From positions 8,667,226-8,731,225 of the forward strand of contig JAJFZO010000191.1 in NCBI GenBank assembly GCA_021397835.1: 64,000 nt of DNA, given 5' to 3'. The notes under the pieces are model-generated. The model was not told where the DNA came from, did no database searches, and saw only the letters and a program-made list of their open reading frames with translations. This document shows, in pieces, positions 23,289 through 35,159 of the stretch. This DNA comes from Moringa oleifera (Eukaryota > Streptophyta > Magnoliopsida > Brassicales > Moringaceae). Position numbers and translations under genes: made by a program. Each line of letters starts with the position of its first letter. Position 1 is the stretch's first letter.

Positions 23289-23611
23289 TAAAACAGGAGC
23301 CTCTCTGAAACGCTCTGCCTCATTTGCAGGTTCAGCCTCAACAACCATAGCAGGTGGTGGAGGTCCAATAAATAGTTCAGTATCTTCCTCCAACTCAATC
23401 TCTCTAGAAAAATTTAATGCAAAATACCATATTAGGTTCATATTACCATTGCGTACTTTTGATGGAAAATAAAACTAAGCAGAGAAAACATAAAACAAAG
23501 CAAGTGTTCTTAGAAATATTTTTGAAAAATAACTGAGCTCAGCTTGGGCTTCAATTAGTTTGGCTGCAGCAGCAAGTAGCTCAGCTGATGGCATTTCAGG
23601 GCCAACTACCC
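23289..23611 (-). pseudogene. Two exon fragments resembling a plant DnaJ/GPALPP-motif protein, left arm
   Basis: On the minus strand, block 1 (23611-23534) reads VVGPEMPSAELLAAAAKL and then IEAQAEL. Block 2 (23403-23289) reads IELEEDTELFIGPPPPAM and then VVEAEPANEAERF. The GPEMPS and GPPPPA motifs with an ANEAERF stretch match what I know of plant proteins in which GPALPP motifs precede a J domain. The J domain itself is not present: the frame leaves the family pattern after AERF. The likely upstream exon is not identified. The right copy differs at two residues (DTKLF, PATEAE). The family call is from memory and moderate. Confidence 0.5.
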
Positions 23612-25169
23612 TAAAACAGAACGCAACATAGGGTAATGCCACACCACCATCAGTTCTTCAAAAAGAAAGGAAATTATATCAAGAGATGGAGTCAAGATAT
23701 AGTATCATGCATGATTCTCTAGTTTGGAGCCAAAACCATGTACAACTTAACTCTTAATTTTCAACTGCTAACATTTTGATAAATGTTCATAGTTCACTCA
23801 AAGCTCAACTTTAAGACTTACTCCAGCAACACACATTTACTTGACTGAGTCTATTAAAACCTGGTTCAGTCACCTCCCAAGTTCAACTTGGAGACTTTTA
23901 CAGTAACTGAAAACTGTAAACACTGTGCTAATTGAATCCACATATCAAGTTTATAAGTGTATCTAAGACCTAATAAAAACTCTAGTAGTTGGTTTCTGTT
24001 AAAGCCTATGATAAGATTAGTATTAAACTCTAAAGGTAAACTTTTGCGCCTGAATTTACCTAACACAACATTCTTGACAAGTAGTTTTAGTGAAATGTGA
24101 ACTCGTTTGGCCTTCTCTCCCTCATCCTGTGTCTCCGCGAGCTGCAATCCCTTCTTTCCCGCTCCTTTCTGAATTTTTGTCTGTTTATTTTTTAATTATC
24201 CAGCACTTAACCAAACAAACTAAATTCTTGGTTAAAAATGATTTTCCTGCGTGGCAAAATAAACCAATTAAATGATGACACGTATGAGAGTGTACTACTC
24301 CTTTTAACATTGATTACAGAACTTTATGACCGTTGCATCTCATGCTCTGTTTCCTTCCTAAAGATAATATAGTAACTAGAATTTTCTAAACTTATAGCTC
24401 ACACTTTTTGTTGCTTTTCTTCCTTTAAATTCTTTAATTGAAAAGTAAATTCTAAACTTAATTTTTAAGTTCATCTTGGTTAAATAATTAGCCCATTTTA
24501 TATCAAAAATAACCGGCTCATTTTTAGTGAACCTCACGATCAGATCATTTATAGATCTTGCTAACCAAGTTCAATTGATTAGAATCTTGCCGACGGGTTT
24601 TACCTATCAGGCTTAATTATGTTAGTCTTATTTATAGGTCTTTTTTAGAAGACCTTAAGAAATGGGCTCGTTACCCATTTTAGTAGGCATCACAAACCAG
24701 ATCTCTGTGGCTGTGTTTGAATAACTAGATCCGTTAAACTAGACTAAGTTAGATAAGTTGGTGACGGAGTAGAATTTTTTTATGATGAATCAGTCGTTTG
24801 TTTTTTCTAATTAGTTTATTCAAAAATGTTATCAAATTCTTTTGAATACGTTGTTTGTCACAATTATTTCTAATGTAGTTAGTACTTACAAATTCTTATA
24901 CTTTTTATATTATTTTTAAATTAAAAAAAAAAAACTCAACAACCCTACCCATAAGACTATTCCCCTAGTGCCCACAAGGTAACCTAAGGGGTAATAAGAC
25001 CTGGGTTCTACTTCTTGCCCAGCCAGACCAAACGCTGATCAAAAGCCCAACAGGGAGGTGAAGATCTTTTCCAACATTTCGTCTTTTGTGGGATGAAGGA
25101 ACAGACAAGGAAATTTAATCCCTTCAGTCTAGGTACGCAGGCTCAAGGTTAAGGAGTAAATGTTCAGTT
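23612..25169. other. Upstream flank with no clear gene
   Basis: A 93-codon frame on the minus strand (23866-24147, start MQLAETQDEGEKAKR) may be partly the old 5' exon of the DnaJ-like gene, but I cannot confirm it. The stretch 24940-25160 is locally GC-richer and unique in each arm, and contains 'gacctgggttctacttc', which loosely recalls a tRNA B box. Confidence 0.4.
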
Positions 25170-26030
25170 TGATTATTTTTTATCAATTAATATTTACTTA
25201 AAAAAATTTTAAAGTTCAAGATAAACATTAAAAATATAAAAAATATTTTTTAAGATTTAAAATGATATTTGCTTTCTAATTTATTTATGTGATCATTAAA
25301 TATATATATAATTAAAAAATTTTAAAAATAAATAAATTATTTTAAAATTTTAATTATAAGTTTTCACAAAAAAACCATTGATAATTTCTGAAAGTTATTT
25401 CAATATTATTTTTACAAAGATTTTCCGTTGAGATTCCATAAAATAAAATATTTTTAAACATATTATTTTATTAAATAATTTTAAAAATACCATCTTCTTA
25501 AATGCATATTGTAAAAAAAAAATTATGTGAATCTTTGAAGGGATTATTTTTCATTGAAAATCAGAAAACATTTCCAAGTAAATATTTTTGGTTGAACTTT
25601 GTTATTAAAATATATAATATTTACTCATTTCAACAAAAAAAAAATTAGGATTTAAAATGATTTACTCCATAATTTATTTGCATAATCATTAAATATAAAT
25701 ATATATATATGTATAATTAAAATTTTTTTTAAAAAAATAAACTATTTTAAAATTTTAACTTTAAAATTTCAATAATAAGTTTTCAATAAAAATTTTAAAA
25801 AACAAATAAATTATTTTATTAAATAATTTCAAAAAATACGTTCCTCTTAAATACTTATTGTAAAAAAAAAAAATTATGTGAATCTTTGAAGGGATTATTT
25901 TTCATTGAAAATCGCAAAACATTTCCAACTAAATATTTTCGGTTGAACTTTATTATTGAAATATATAATATTTACTCATTTCAACGAAAAATAGTTAATT
26001 CAAATCAATAATTAAACTTTAATTTTTTCT
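25170..26030. repeat. AT-rich tandem repeat with a 351 bp period
   Basis: 'atgtgaatctttgaagggat' starts at 25525 and 25876, and the next 110 bp match closely, as do the preceding 'atcattaaatata' blocks near 25290 and 25685. Two to two and a half diverged units. Mirror at about 37670-38530. Confidence 0.75.
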
Positions 26031-26289
26031 TAAATTTTGATGGTAATATTTTGTTAAAATTTTCAAAATTCTAGCAAAAAGTTTGTCGTTAAGATTTTTA
26101 AAAGTTTATCTGAAATATTAATAGTTTGAAATTTTATTTACATAGTATATATTTTTAAAATAATTTAATTAAAAAATTTCTTTATATCTCTAATGGAAAA
26201 CTTTTATTTGAATTTTGTTACAAATTCCAAGATTGAATGACTTTTGCTCAAAATTTGATTTTTGATGAGGATTAAATTTCCTATTCTAG

Positions 26290-26420
26290 GAAATCAAATT
26301 GATTGTTTATGTTGCTTTTATTCCTAGATACTCAATGTTTATGTAGTAAGTTATTGTTATTGTTAGCTCCCCTTCCATTCTAAAATTGAAGTAAATACTA
26401 TGTTTCTATGTATATATATA
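26290..26420 (+). repeat. Dispersed repeat, second copy of 4084-4228
   Basis: Direct-orientation relative of 4084-4228, followed by a TA microsatellite at about 26407-26432 that differs between the arms. Confidence 0.6.
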
Positions 26421-26997
26421 TATATACATATAAAAGTAGCATATAGTTTGTGTCCTCTGCTTTTCTTAGTCTTAAGTCTTGCTCAAAACTTTCAATTATC
26501 TTAAAAATTTTTATAGCTTTTCTTACTTATTATTGATTCTCATTTGACGGTTGATATTGATGACATTGATTAAACCATCAAATCTTTTTTACCATTATTT
26601 TTCTCTCTTTCCCCCACTTTGCTACATTGCATAAATAAAACTTTATTTTTCTAGCTATCTTCGATGGTTTTTTTAGAAGATTGATTATGTTATTTTGCTT
26701 CCTTAGGTGCAAATTGTAATGCTCGGCCTATGAAGACTATATTTTTTCTTAAATTATTTGAATGATGTAGTGATCTATCACATTTTTGTTCTCTTCTACA
26801 ATCTTTTAGCCATTGTTGATTTGAAATTATGACTTATCAAAGGAAGCTTTATTACCAGTAAATAAAATAGTTTTTTTTTTTTGTCAACTATCTTTCTACC
26901 ACTAGTTTTATTTATTTTGTATGCTTTGAACCAGTGAGGATACTATTCACTCCTTTATGAACTTTCTTTTTTCTTCAGCTTACAGTGGATAAACTAC
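26421..26997. other. Non-coding stretch with an arm-specific gap
   Basis: No gene is supported. Near 26757 this arm lacks about 35 bases that are present at 36907-36941 in the right arm. Confidence 0.5.
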
Positions 26998-27440
26998 TCA
27001 AATTTGAAAATTGAAAGTTGAAAATAACGAATAGAAAAAATAGAGAAATCCAAAAAAGATCATAAAAAAGTTTAAAATAAAAGTAAATAAAAATAAAGAT
27101 ATATAAAAAAAAATCAAACGAAATAAAGAATAGAACAAAATAAAATTTAATAAATCCAAAGAATCATAGAAAATTAAGAAATAACAGAAGATTTTAAAAA
27201 ATAAAAAATCATAAAAATATTCAAAAATCATGAAAAATTTTAATTTTCTTTTGTAATTGTTCTTTTATTCTTGTGTAATGAAATTTTCTCTCGAGATATC
27301 TTAATCAAACTATTTAAAGAAAATTCAATTCAAAAACGAAAAAAGATAATACAAAATAAAAAATCTCATATAAAATATCTCTAGAGAGAAGTTCATTACA
27401 AAAATAAATAGAAAAACAAGTACAAAATCTCGTCATTCAA
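26998..27440. repeat. Local inverted repeat in AT-rich DNA, left arm
   Basis: A phrase resembling 'gttcattacaaaagaatag' occurs forward at about 27395-27420 and reversed at about 27240-27290, and again forward at 29445-29475 in the loop. Small inverted copies thus nest inside the large arm. Confidence 0.55.
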
Positions 27441-28170
27441 AATCATTATTTATTATTAGGGTTATTTCCACATACCATTTTTTGTAATTGTATTTTATTT
27501 ACTATATTTATAAAATTCTTTTTCTTGCTTTCTTCTACTACTTCCTTTCTTTCCATTGGATTTTCTAATTCTTGATTTTCTTTAAGGGCTAATACTTCTG
27601 TTTTAATTTTTGTATTGTCCCTTTGTAATTCACTAACTTGTTTCTTGAGCTCGTTGATCCTGTTTGCAAGTTTTGAAGTTTAATTGTTTCTATCTTTTTC
27701 CTTTTTGCTAATATTTCTTGCAAGTTGTAAAGTTTGATGTTTTACTTTTCTTTTTCTTCAAATATAATGTTTTTTTTTTAAACTTTAGTAAGTATTTTCT
27801 TTTTATTTTTAGATCTTTTATTTTATCCATAATATTTACTAATAATTCTTTCTTACTACTCATATTGATCATTTTACATTTACATACTTATTTTTTCATT
27901 AGAGGTTTAAATCTTTTCTTACTAACCCTGAATCACTTGGTTTTTCTATTATATATTCGATTTTTTTCGTCTTGTAAAGTGTCTTCTTTGTCTAATATAC
28001 TGAGTATGTTGCCTTTCATTTTTTTTTTGTTTGATATTTCTAAATTATTAATTTTTTTACTTTACTTTTCAATTTTTTGCATAATGTCCTATTTTTTCAC
28101 ACTAAAACACGTAATATTTTGTTTCTTCTTTATAAACTTCTTGGGCTTCTTGTTAATAAATAAAACAGTA
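27441..28170 (-). mobile_element. Zinc-knuckle/coiled-coil relic of a reverse-transcribing element, left arm
   Basis: On the minus strand, a knuckle-like block contains CEKIGHYARNC preceded by a stop codon and lacking the first Cys. About 400 bp later a Lys/Glu-rich coiled-coil block follows, with INEL...VSQLQRDN in the right copy, and then a short conserved-looking block in a shifted frame. This order fits the gag/coat region ahead of the protease in plant pararetrovirus-like or Ty3-like elements. Several frame breaks and stops make it non-functional. Family assignment is uncertain. The long T-rich frame on the opposite strand (27718-28179) is its shadow. Confidence 0.5.
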
Positions 28171-28179
28171 AAAAAATAA

Positions 28180-29560
28180 AAATTATAAAAGTATCTGAAA
28201 TGAATAAACAAAAGTATAAAAATTAAAATAACTTCAAAACTGATATGAATAAAAACAATAATAAAAGCTAAAAGCTAGATAAACTAACAAAATTACATTC
28301 ACTTGGTGAGGCTCAAAATTTGTTATTTTGTTCAATTAAAATAGTTAAAGATGCCAAAAAAATTTTTAAAATAAAAATTATAAAAAATGCCAAAAAATAA
28401 AATAAAAGCAAATACAAACTAAAAAACCAAATAAACTATGAAAAAATCCAAAAAAATAAAGTTACTAAAATAAAATAAGTGAAAGAAACTAAAAATCCCT
28501 AAAAAATAAAAGAAATGAATGTAAGAATTTTTTAAAACAAATCTCAAAGTAACTAAAAAATAAAAATAAAGTAAAAATATTCAACAAAATCAAGACAATA
28601 AATATATTAAAAATAATAAAGAAAAAAATAGTTTGCAGAGGTAGAAAATAGATTTTGTTAAAAAAGCTAGTAAAAATAAAATAATAAGAAAAAGAAAACC
28701 ATAAAAAAACAAAAATCAAATCAAGTCAAATAAAAAATAAAATGTTATAAAATCTAATAAGATAAATAAATAATTGAAAAAAGCAAAAAAAGAAACACAA
28801 AAGATTAGAAAACTTTTAAAAAATGAAATGTGAAATTATAATGAGAAATAATTTGAAGTAATTTAAACATCATAAAATAAAATATATCAAGACAAAAAAA
28901 AATTTGCAAACCAAGAAGATAGATTTTATAAAAAGAAGTAGAAAATAAAATAAAATATTAAATTAACATAAAAGAAAATATATCAAGTGAAATCATTAAA
29001 CAAAAAAATTGACTAAAATAAAAAATTAAAAATGTAATAAAATTCATAAAATTCAAAGAAAATAATAAAAAACACAATATATTAAAAACTTAAAAAATAA
29101 AAATTGATTTTCATCTTAAAACAATAGTTTTAATTGACTTAAGAGTAGACCAAAATCGTATTCAAAAAGATTAATACCCACGCAATATTAAGAAAAAAAA
29201 CGTCACAAAAACTATGTGAGGCCAATGGAACTAGACTCCAAATACAATATAAACTTACCAAAGCCAAAATGTGTAATGAAGGGTATTGAAGGATTACATT
29301 CAAATGGATTAAGACAACCTATTATCCTTAGGTTCATAACTTCACCAACAAATAAAGAATTAAATCTATTAAAAGAAAATTTATTTCAAAAATAAATAAA
29401 GATAATACAAAATAAAAAAGTCTCATATAAGATATCGCCATAAAGAAGTTCATTACAAAAGAATAGAAGAACAATTAAAAAATCTTGAGATTCAAAATAA
29501 GATAAAAAATAATAAAAAATTTTAAAAATAAAAAAATCATAAAAATATTCAAAAATCATG
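28180..29560 (-). repeat. AT-rich units in reverse orientation spanning the inner edge of the left arm
   Basis: A-rich on the plus strand. The landmark 'ttggtgaggctcaaaattt' at 28301-28320 marks a unit end. The arm boundary (28484) falls inside this unit. A less repetitive island lies at 29130-29350. Confidence 0.65.
29130..29350. other. Less AT-biased island inside the loop
   Basis: About 220 bp with mixed base composition, for example 'gaggccaatggaactagact' near 29218, sits between AT-rich units. No coding frame or family is recognised. It has no mirror copy. Confidence 0.5.
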
Positions 29561-32500
29561 AATTTTTTTTTCACATTTCTCTTTTTTTCTAATCTTTTAT
29601 GTTTCTTTTTTTTCTTTTTAAAATATTTATTTTATTTTATTTATTTATTTGGATTTTATAACATTTTATTTATTTTATTTTTATTTTTCATGGTTTTCTT
29701 TGTTGTATTTCTTTTCCATTTTATATATTTTATTTTATTTTTTACTTTTCTAATAAAATCGAATTTCTTGCTTTGCAAATAGTTTTTTCTTTATTATTTT
29801 CTTTTTTATATGTATTGTATTGATTTTGTTGGATTCTTTTTCTCTGTTTTCTTGCTTTCTTTTAGTTACTTTGAGTTTTTTTAAAAAAAAATTCTTACAT
29901 TTATTTTTTTATTTTTTAGGTATTTTTAGTTTCTTTTACTTATTTTCTTCTAATAACTTCATTTTTGGATTTTTTAATTTAGTTTTATAGTTTTTATTTG
30001 CTTTTATTTTATTTTATTGATATTTTAAAATTTTTTATTTTTTATTTTTGTTATCTTTGACTACTTTAATCGAACAAAACAACAAATTTTGAACCTCACC
30101 AACTGATTGCAATTTTGTTAGTTAATTTGGCTTTCAGCTTCTTTTTACTTCTCTTTATTTTATTTATTTGAGTGTTGAATGTTATTTTAATTTTTTATAC
30201 TTTTATTTATTCATTTTAGATAATTTAATATTTTTTGTTATTTTTTTAATGTTTGCTTTGTCACATTTTTTTGTATATTTCTTTAAAAGATTAGTTTTTT
30301 AAAACTCTATTTCAATAGAATATATTATTATTCTTGAATTTTTTTAAAATTATTTATATTATTTTTGCTTATTTTTAATTTTTACGTTTTTAATATTTTG
30401 TGTTTTTTAATCATTTTTTATTTCTTTAAATTTTTGGATTTTATTAATTTTTTAATTTAATTTAATTTTATGATTTTTTGATATATATTTGTTTTATTTT
30501 ATTTTATTTTATAATAAAATCTATTTTCTTGCCTAGTAAAGAATGTTGTCTATTTACTATTGCTTGTTTTTTTTTTCTTTTTACAAGTATTGTTTGATTT
30601 TGTAGGATTTTTTTACTCTTTTTTTCTATTTTCTTTTAGTTATTTTGAATTTTTTAATTTTCACCTACAAATATATATATATATATATATTATTTTATTG
30701 TATATTTTAAATTTCTTTCACTTATTATCTTTTAGTCAAATTATTTCTGTTTGATTTTTTATTTTTTTTTATTTAAAAAAAAATTTACTTGCTTTTATTT
30801 TATTTTTTATTTTAAAAAATTTTAATTTTTTAATTTTTTTGAATTTTTGTCATCTTTGATTGCATTAGTTGACTAAATTAACATATATTAGACCTCACCA
30901 AGTGGTATAAATTTGTTAGTACATTTGATTTTTAGTTTTCATCACTTTTTATTTATTTTATTTTTTGAATTTTATTTTATTTTTTGCATATTTTTATTAT
31001 TTATTTTGAATAATTTTTAAATTTTTACTGTATTTTTAAAATTTGAACTTTTTCATTTATGTTTTATTGCAATTTTTTTGAAGGATCAATGCAAATCTAA
31101 ATTGTGGTTTTAAATTTTTTTCTATAGAATATTTTATGATTCTTGAAATGGTTTAAATTATTTTATATTATTTTTTTCTCATTTTTATTTTTTAAAATTT
31201 TCTAATATTTTGTGCTTTTTCTTCATTTTTTTCAATTATTTTTTTATTTTTTTATTTTTAGATTTTTTACATTTTATTTTTTATTTTATTTAATTTTTAA
31301 GAATTATTTTTGATATTTTATTTTATTTTATTTTCTATTATTTTTTCAACAAAATCTATTTTTCTACTTTGCAAAGAGTTTTGTTTCTTTACTATTGCTT
31401 TTTTATATGTATTTTCTTGATTTTGTTGGATTTTTTGAACTTTTTTTATTTTCTTTAAATTACTTTGACTTTTTTTAAAAAAATTTCTTACATTTATTTT
31501 CAGGTATTTTTAGTTTTCTTCACTTATCATTTTTTTAGTAACTTTATTTTTTAAAGAATTTTTAGTTTATTTAGTTTTTCTATAATTTTTACTTATTTTA
31601 TTTTATTTTATAAAATTTTATATATTTCTTTTTTCAGTTTTTTCAATTTTTTTATTTTTTTAATTTTAATTCAACGAAATAATAAATATTAAACCTCGCT
31701 AAGTGGTTGTAATTTTGTTAATATTTTTAGTTTAGCTTTTGTTTACTTTTTGTTTATTTTATTTTTTGAATTTTATTATATTTTTATATATTTTATTTTT
31801 TGGATATTTTTATTCTTTTACTATTTGATTTATTTTATTTTTATTATATTTTTCTTTAAAATTCAATGCAAATCAAAATAATTTTTTTTAATTTTATAAA
31901 ATATGTTATGATTCTTCAATTGTTTTAATTTTTTTTACATTATTTTATTTTTAGTTTTTATTTTTGAAGTTTTTTTTAGTTTTTAGTGTTTTTTAATTAT
32001 TCTCTTTATTTTCTTTTTTTATTTTATAATATTTTTTCTATTTTCATTTTGTTTTGATTTTTAACGATTTTTAAAGATATTTAAATTTTATTTTATTTTT
32101 CAATAAAATCTATTTTCTTGCTTTGTAAAGAGTTTAGTTTCTTTACTATATGTATTATCATAATTTTGTTAGATTTTCTTTTACTTTTTTTTTTCTTTTT
32201 CAAAATTATTTTGGATTTTAAAAAAATTCTCATATTCATTTTTTTACTTTGTTGAGTATTTTTATTTTCTAACACTTATTTTTCTTAGATTTTTTTTATT
32301 TTATTTGATTTTTTAATCTTTTATTTTTCAACCTTGTTTATAGTTTTTTTTTTATTTTTAAATTTTTATTATCATTAACTACTTTAATACAAAATGAAAA
32401 ATATTAGACATCACCAAGTGGTTGCAATTTTATTAGTTTATTTGGTTTTTAGTTTATTGTTATTTTTTATTTTTATTTATCTGATTTTTGAATTTTGTTT

Positions 32501-33400
32501 TATTTTTTACATATTTTTATTTATTTATTTTATATACTTTTGTTATATTTATATTTTTTTAATTGTTTGATTTGTTGTATTTTTATTTTACATTTTTCTT
32601 TAAAAGATCAATGTAAATCAAAAATATTTTCTATTTTATCTATTGAATATTTTATGATTCTTCAATTTTTTTAAATTATAAAATATTTTACATTACATTT
32701 TCTGATTTTTTAGTGTTTTAGTTTTCTAATCTTTTGTATGTGTTGTTTTTTTTAATTTTTTATTTTCTTTGAATTATATTGGATTTTATCACATTTTATT
32801 TTAATTAATTTTTTTCTTTTTAATGATTTTAATTACTTGATATATTTTCTTTTTAAATTTAATATTTTATTTCATTTTTTAGTATTTTCTTTTTCAAAAA
32901 TATCTATTTTATTTTATTTTATTTTATTTATTTTTATTTTTATTTTTTATTTAAATTATATTTTTCTTTGCAAAGAGTTCTCTTTTTCTATGTATTGTAT
33001 TGATTTTGTTGGAATATCTTTACTCTTTTTTTTCAATATTTTCAGTTGCTTTGGGTTTGTTAAAAAAAATTCTCATATTTATGTTTTTATTTTGTTGAGT
33101 ATTTTTATTTTCTAGCACTTATTTTTTTAGTAGCTTTATTTTTATTAGTTTTTTATTTTATTTGATTTTTTTAGTTTTTTATTTGCTTTTATTTTTTTAA
33201 CTTTGTTTATAAATTTTGTATATTTTTAATTTTTTTAAAAAATTTATCATCTTTGATTAGTTTAATACAAAAGAATAAAAAATATTAGACTTCACAAAAT
33301 GGTTGTAATTTTACTAGTTTATTTGGTTTTAAGTTTCACATTTATTTTGCATTAATGTTATTTATAAATTTTTATATTTATTTTTTCTTCTTCAGGTTTT
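29560..33400 (+). repeat. Tandem array of AT-rich units, forward orientation
   Basis: Successive units follow one order of landmarks: a 'ggttgtaattttgttag' block, 'gatcaatgcaaatc', 'cttgctttgcaaagagtt', 'attgattttgttgga', and a 'cttttagtaac' block. Unit starts near 30105, 30897, 31700, 32415 and 33300 give spacings of about 715-885 bp. Units are heavily diverged in length and base runs. Confidence 0.75.
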
Positions 33401-33620
33401 TTTTATGATTGTCTTGTTTATTTTGATTGATGAAGTTATATAATAAATCAAGCTATAATATACTTATTTTACTTAACAAAATCTACTTTTTTTAAAAAAA
33501 TATTAATAAAACTATGAAATATTATTTTTATGTTATAATTAGTATAAAAAGTATAAGATTATTTTTAACATGTTTACGGAATGTCCTAAAGATATCCTCC
33601 TCCTACCAAAATATATTAAA
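33400..33620. other. Switch point between forward and reverse AT-rich units
   Basis: Strand composition changes from T-rich to A-rich here. A short less biased block at 33560-33610 ('ggaatgtcctaaagatatcc') lies at the switch. Confidence 0.5.
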
Positions 33621-35159
33621 AAAAAGAATAAACAAAATTCATAGACAAACTTATTCATCCTAATTTGTTGAATTAAAATAAAAAACATAAAAAATTATGT
33701 AAATATAAAAAAATTTATAAAATAAAAGTAAACAAAAGTAGATAAAAATCTTAAAAACCAAATAAAATTAAAAAATAAGAAAAAGAAAATTACTAAAAGA
33801 AAATAAGTGAAAGAAACTAAAAATATCATAACAATAAAAATGATAACTAAAATTAAAAAAAAAACTCAATTAACTAAAAGAAGTAGAAAAAAAAGTAAAA
33901 AAAAAAAATCTAACCAAATCAATACTATATATAGGGTAATAATAAAGAAATAAAACTCTTTGCAAAGTAAGAAATTGATTTTGTTGAAAAGAAAAAATAA
34001 AAAATAAAATAAGAAATATAAAAATATATGTCAAGAAAAATCATAAAAAGGAAAATATAAAAAATAGAAATAAAAAATAAAATGTAACAAAATCCAAAAA
34101 ATTCAAAAAAAATAAAGGAGAATAATTGAAAAAAAATAAAAAACTCAGAAGATTAGAAAACTCAAAAAATAAAAGATGAAAAAAATAATTTAAAATAATT
34201 TAAAACAATTCAAGAATCATAAAATATTCTATAAAAAAGACTTTAAAACCCAATTTAGATTTGCATCTATTTTTTAAAACAATTGTAATAAAAATAAAAA
34301 ATTTAAAAATTTAAAAATACAATAAAAATATAAAAAGTATACAAAATAATAATATAAAAGTATGTAAAAAATAAAATCAAATAACTAAAAATAAAAATCA
34401 AATATACTAACAAAATTGTGACCACATGGGTATAATATTTGTTAATTTTCTAAATTATTGTAATCAAAGATGATAAAAATTCAGAAAAAATAATAAAAAA
34501 CTTTGAAAAATTAAAAAAATAAAATAGAAGTAAACGAAAATTCTTTGAAAACCAGAAAATTTAAAAAATAAAAGAAAAATAATTTGACTAAAAGAAAATA
34601 AGTAAAAGAAACTAAAAATACACAACAAAATAAATAAATATATTCATTTATAAGAAAAAATAAAAAGAAAATTCAAAATAATTTAAAAAGGAAAAATAGA
34701 GTAAAAAAATCTAACAAAGTCAATATAATACACGTAAAAAAGAAAATAGTACTCTTCATAGAGCAAGCAAATAAATTTTATTAAAAAAGAAAATAGTAAA
34801 AAAAATAAAATAAAAGCAAAAATATATTTAAAAATCATAAAAATTAAAAATTAAATAAAAAATATAATAAATAAAAAAAGAAAAAATAAAATAAAATAAT
34901 TTAAAACAATGCAAGAATCATAAAATATTCTATAAAAAATTTAAAATTATATTTGCATTGATCTTTTAAACAAAAATATAATAAAAATATAATAAATCAA
35001 ATAGTAAAAAATAAAAATAAAAATAAAACAAAAATAAAAAATATCTATAATAAATAAATAAAAAGATAAGAATTAAAATAAAATTCAAAACTCAAATGAT
35101 TAAAAAATAAAAAATAGCCAAAAACAAAATAAACTAACAAAATCACAATCATTTGGTGA
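33620..35159 (-). repeat. AT-rich units in reverse orientation, loop side of the right arm
   Basis: A-rich on the plus strand. Reverse landmarks 'ctctttgcaaagtaagaaa' (33957) and 'tttgcatctattttttaaa' (34261) are visible. It ends where the right arm begins at 35160. Confidence 0.7.

Larger units (their letters stand above)
1..28484 (+). repeat. Left arm of a giant inverted repeat
   Basis: This whole stretch reappears as its reverse complement at 35160-63698. Base 1 pairs with 63698, and every landmark I checked maps by a coordinate sum of 63,699 or 63,700 out to about 24.3 kb. Small gaps then lower the sum to 63,660 near 27.0 kb and 63,644 at the inner end. The last matching base is 28484 paired with 35160, inside an AT-rich repeat unit, after which the sequences diverge at once. 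The outer end is cut by the window edge, so the true arm is longer. Scattered substitutions distinguish the arms. Confidence 0.97.
28485..35159. repeat. Central loop: array of AT-rich repeat units in mixed orientation
   Basis: The spacer between the arms is almost wholly A/T. About 28485-29560 is A-rich on the plus strand, 29560-33400 T-rich and 33620-35159 A-rich again. Reflection about the centre would pair A-rich with A-rich, so the loop itself is not palindromic. It is made of copies of one AT-rich unit family. A landmark resembling 'ggttgtaattttgttag' recurs near 30105, 30897, 31700, 32415 and 33300 on the plus strand, and near 34415 and 35140 in reverse. No coding sequence is supported; reading frames here translate to runs of F, I, L, Y and K. 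Confidence 0.85.

Noticed and set aside
24955..25160. tRNA-derived SINE with A and B boxes
   Set aside because: The B-box-like gggttctacttc is imperfect, the spacing to any A-box-like sequence is too short, and no second copy is seen in the window.
28485..35159. Palindrome as a missed-adapter sequencing artefact
   Set aside because: Such artefacts give nearly loop-free symmetry. Here the 6.7 kb loop is not self-complementary and the arms carry distinct base differences.
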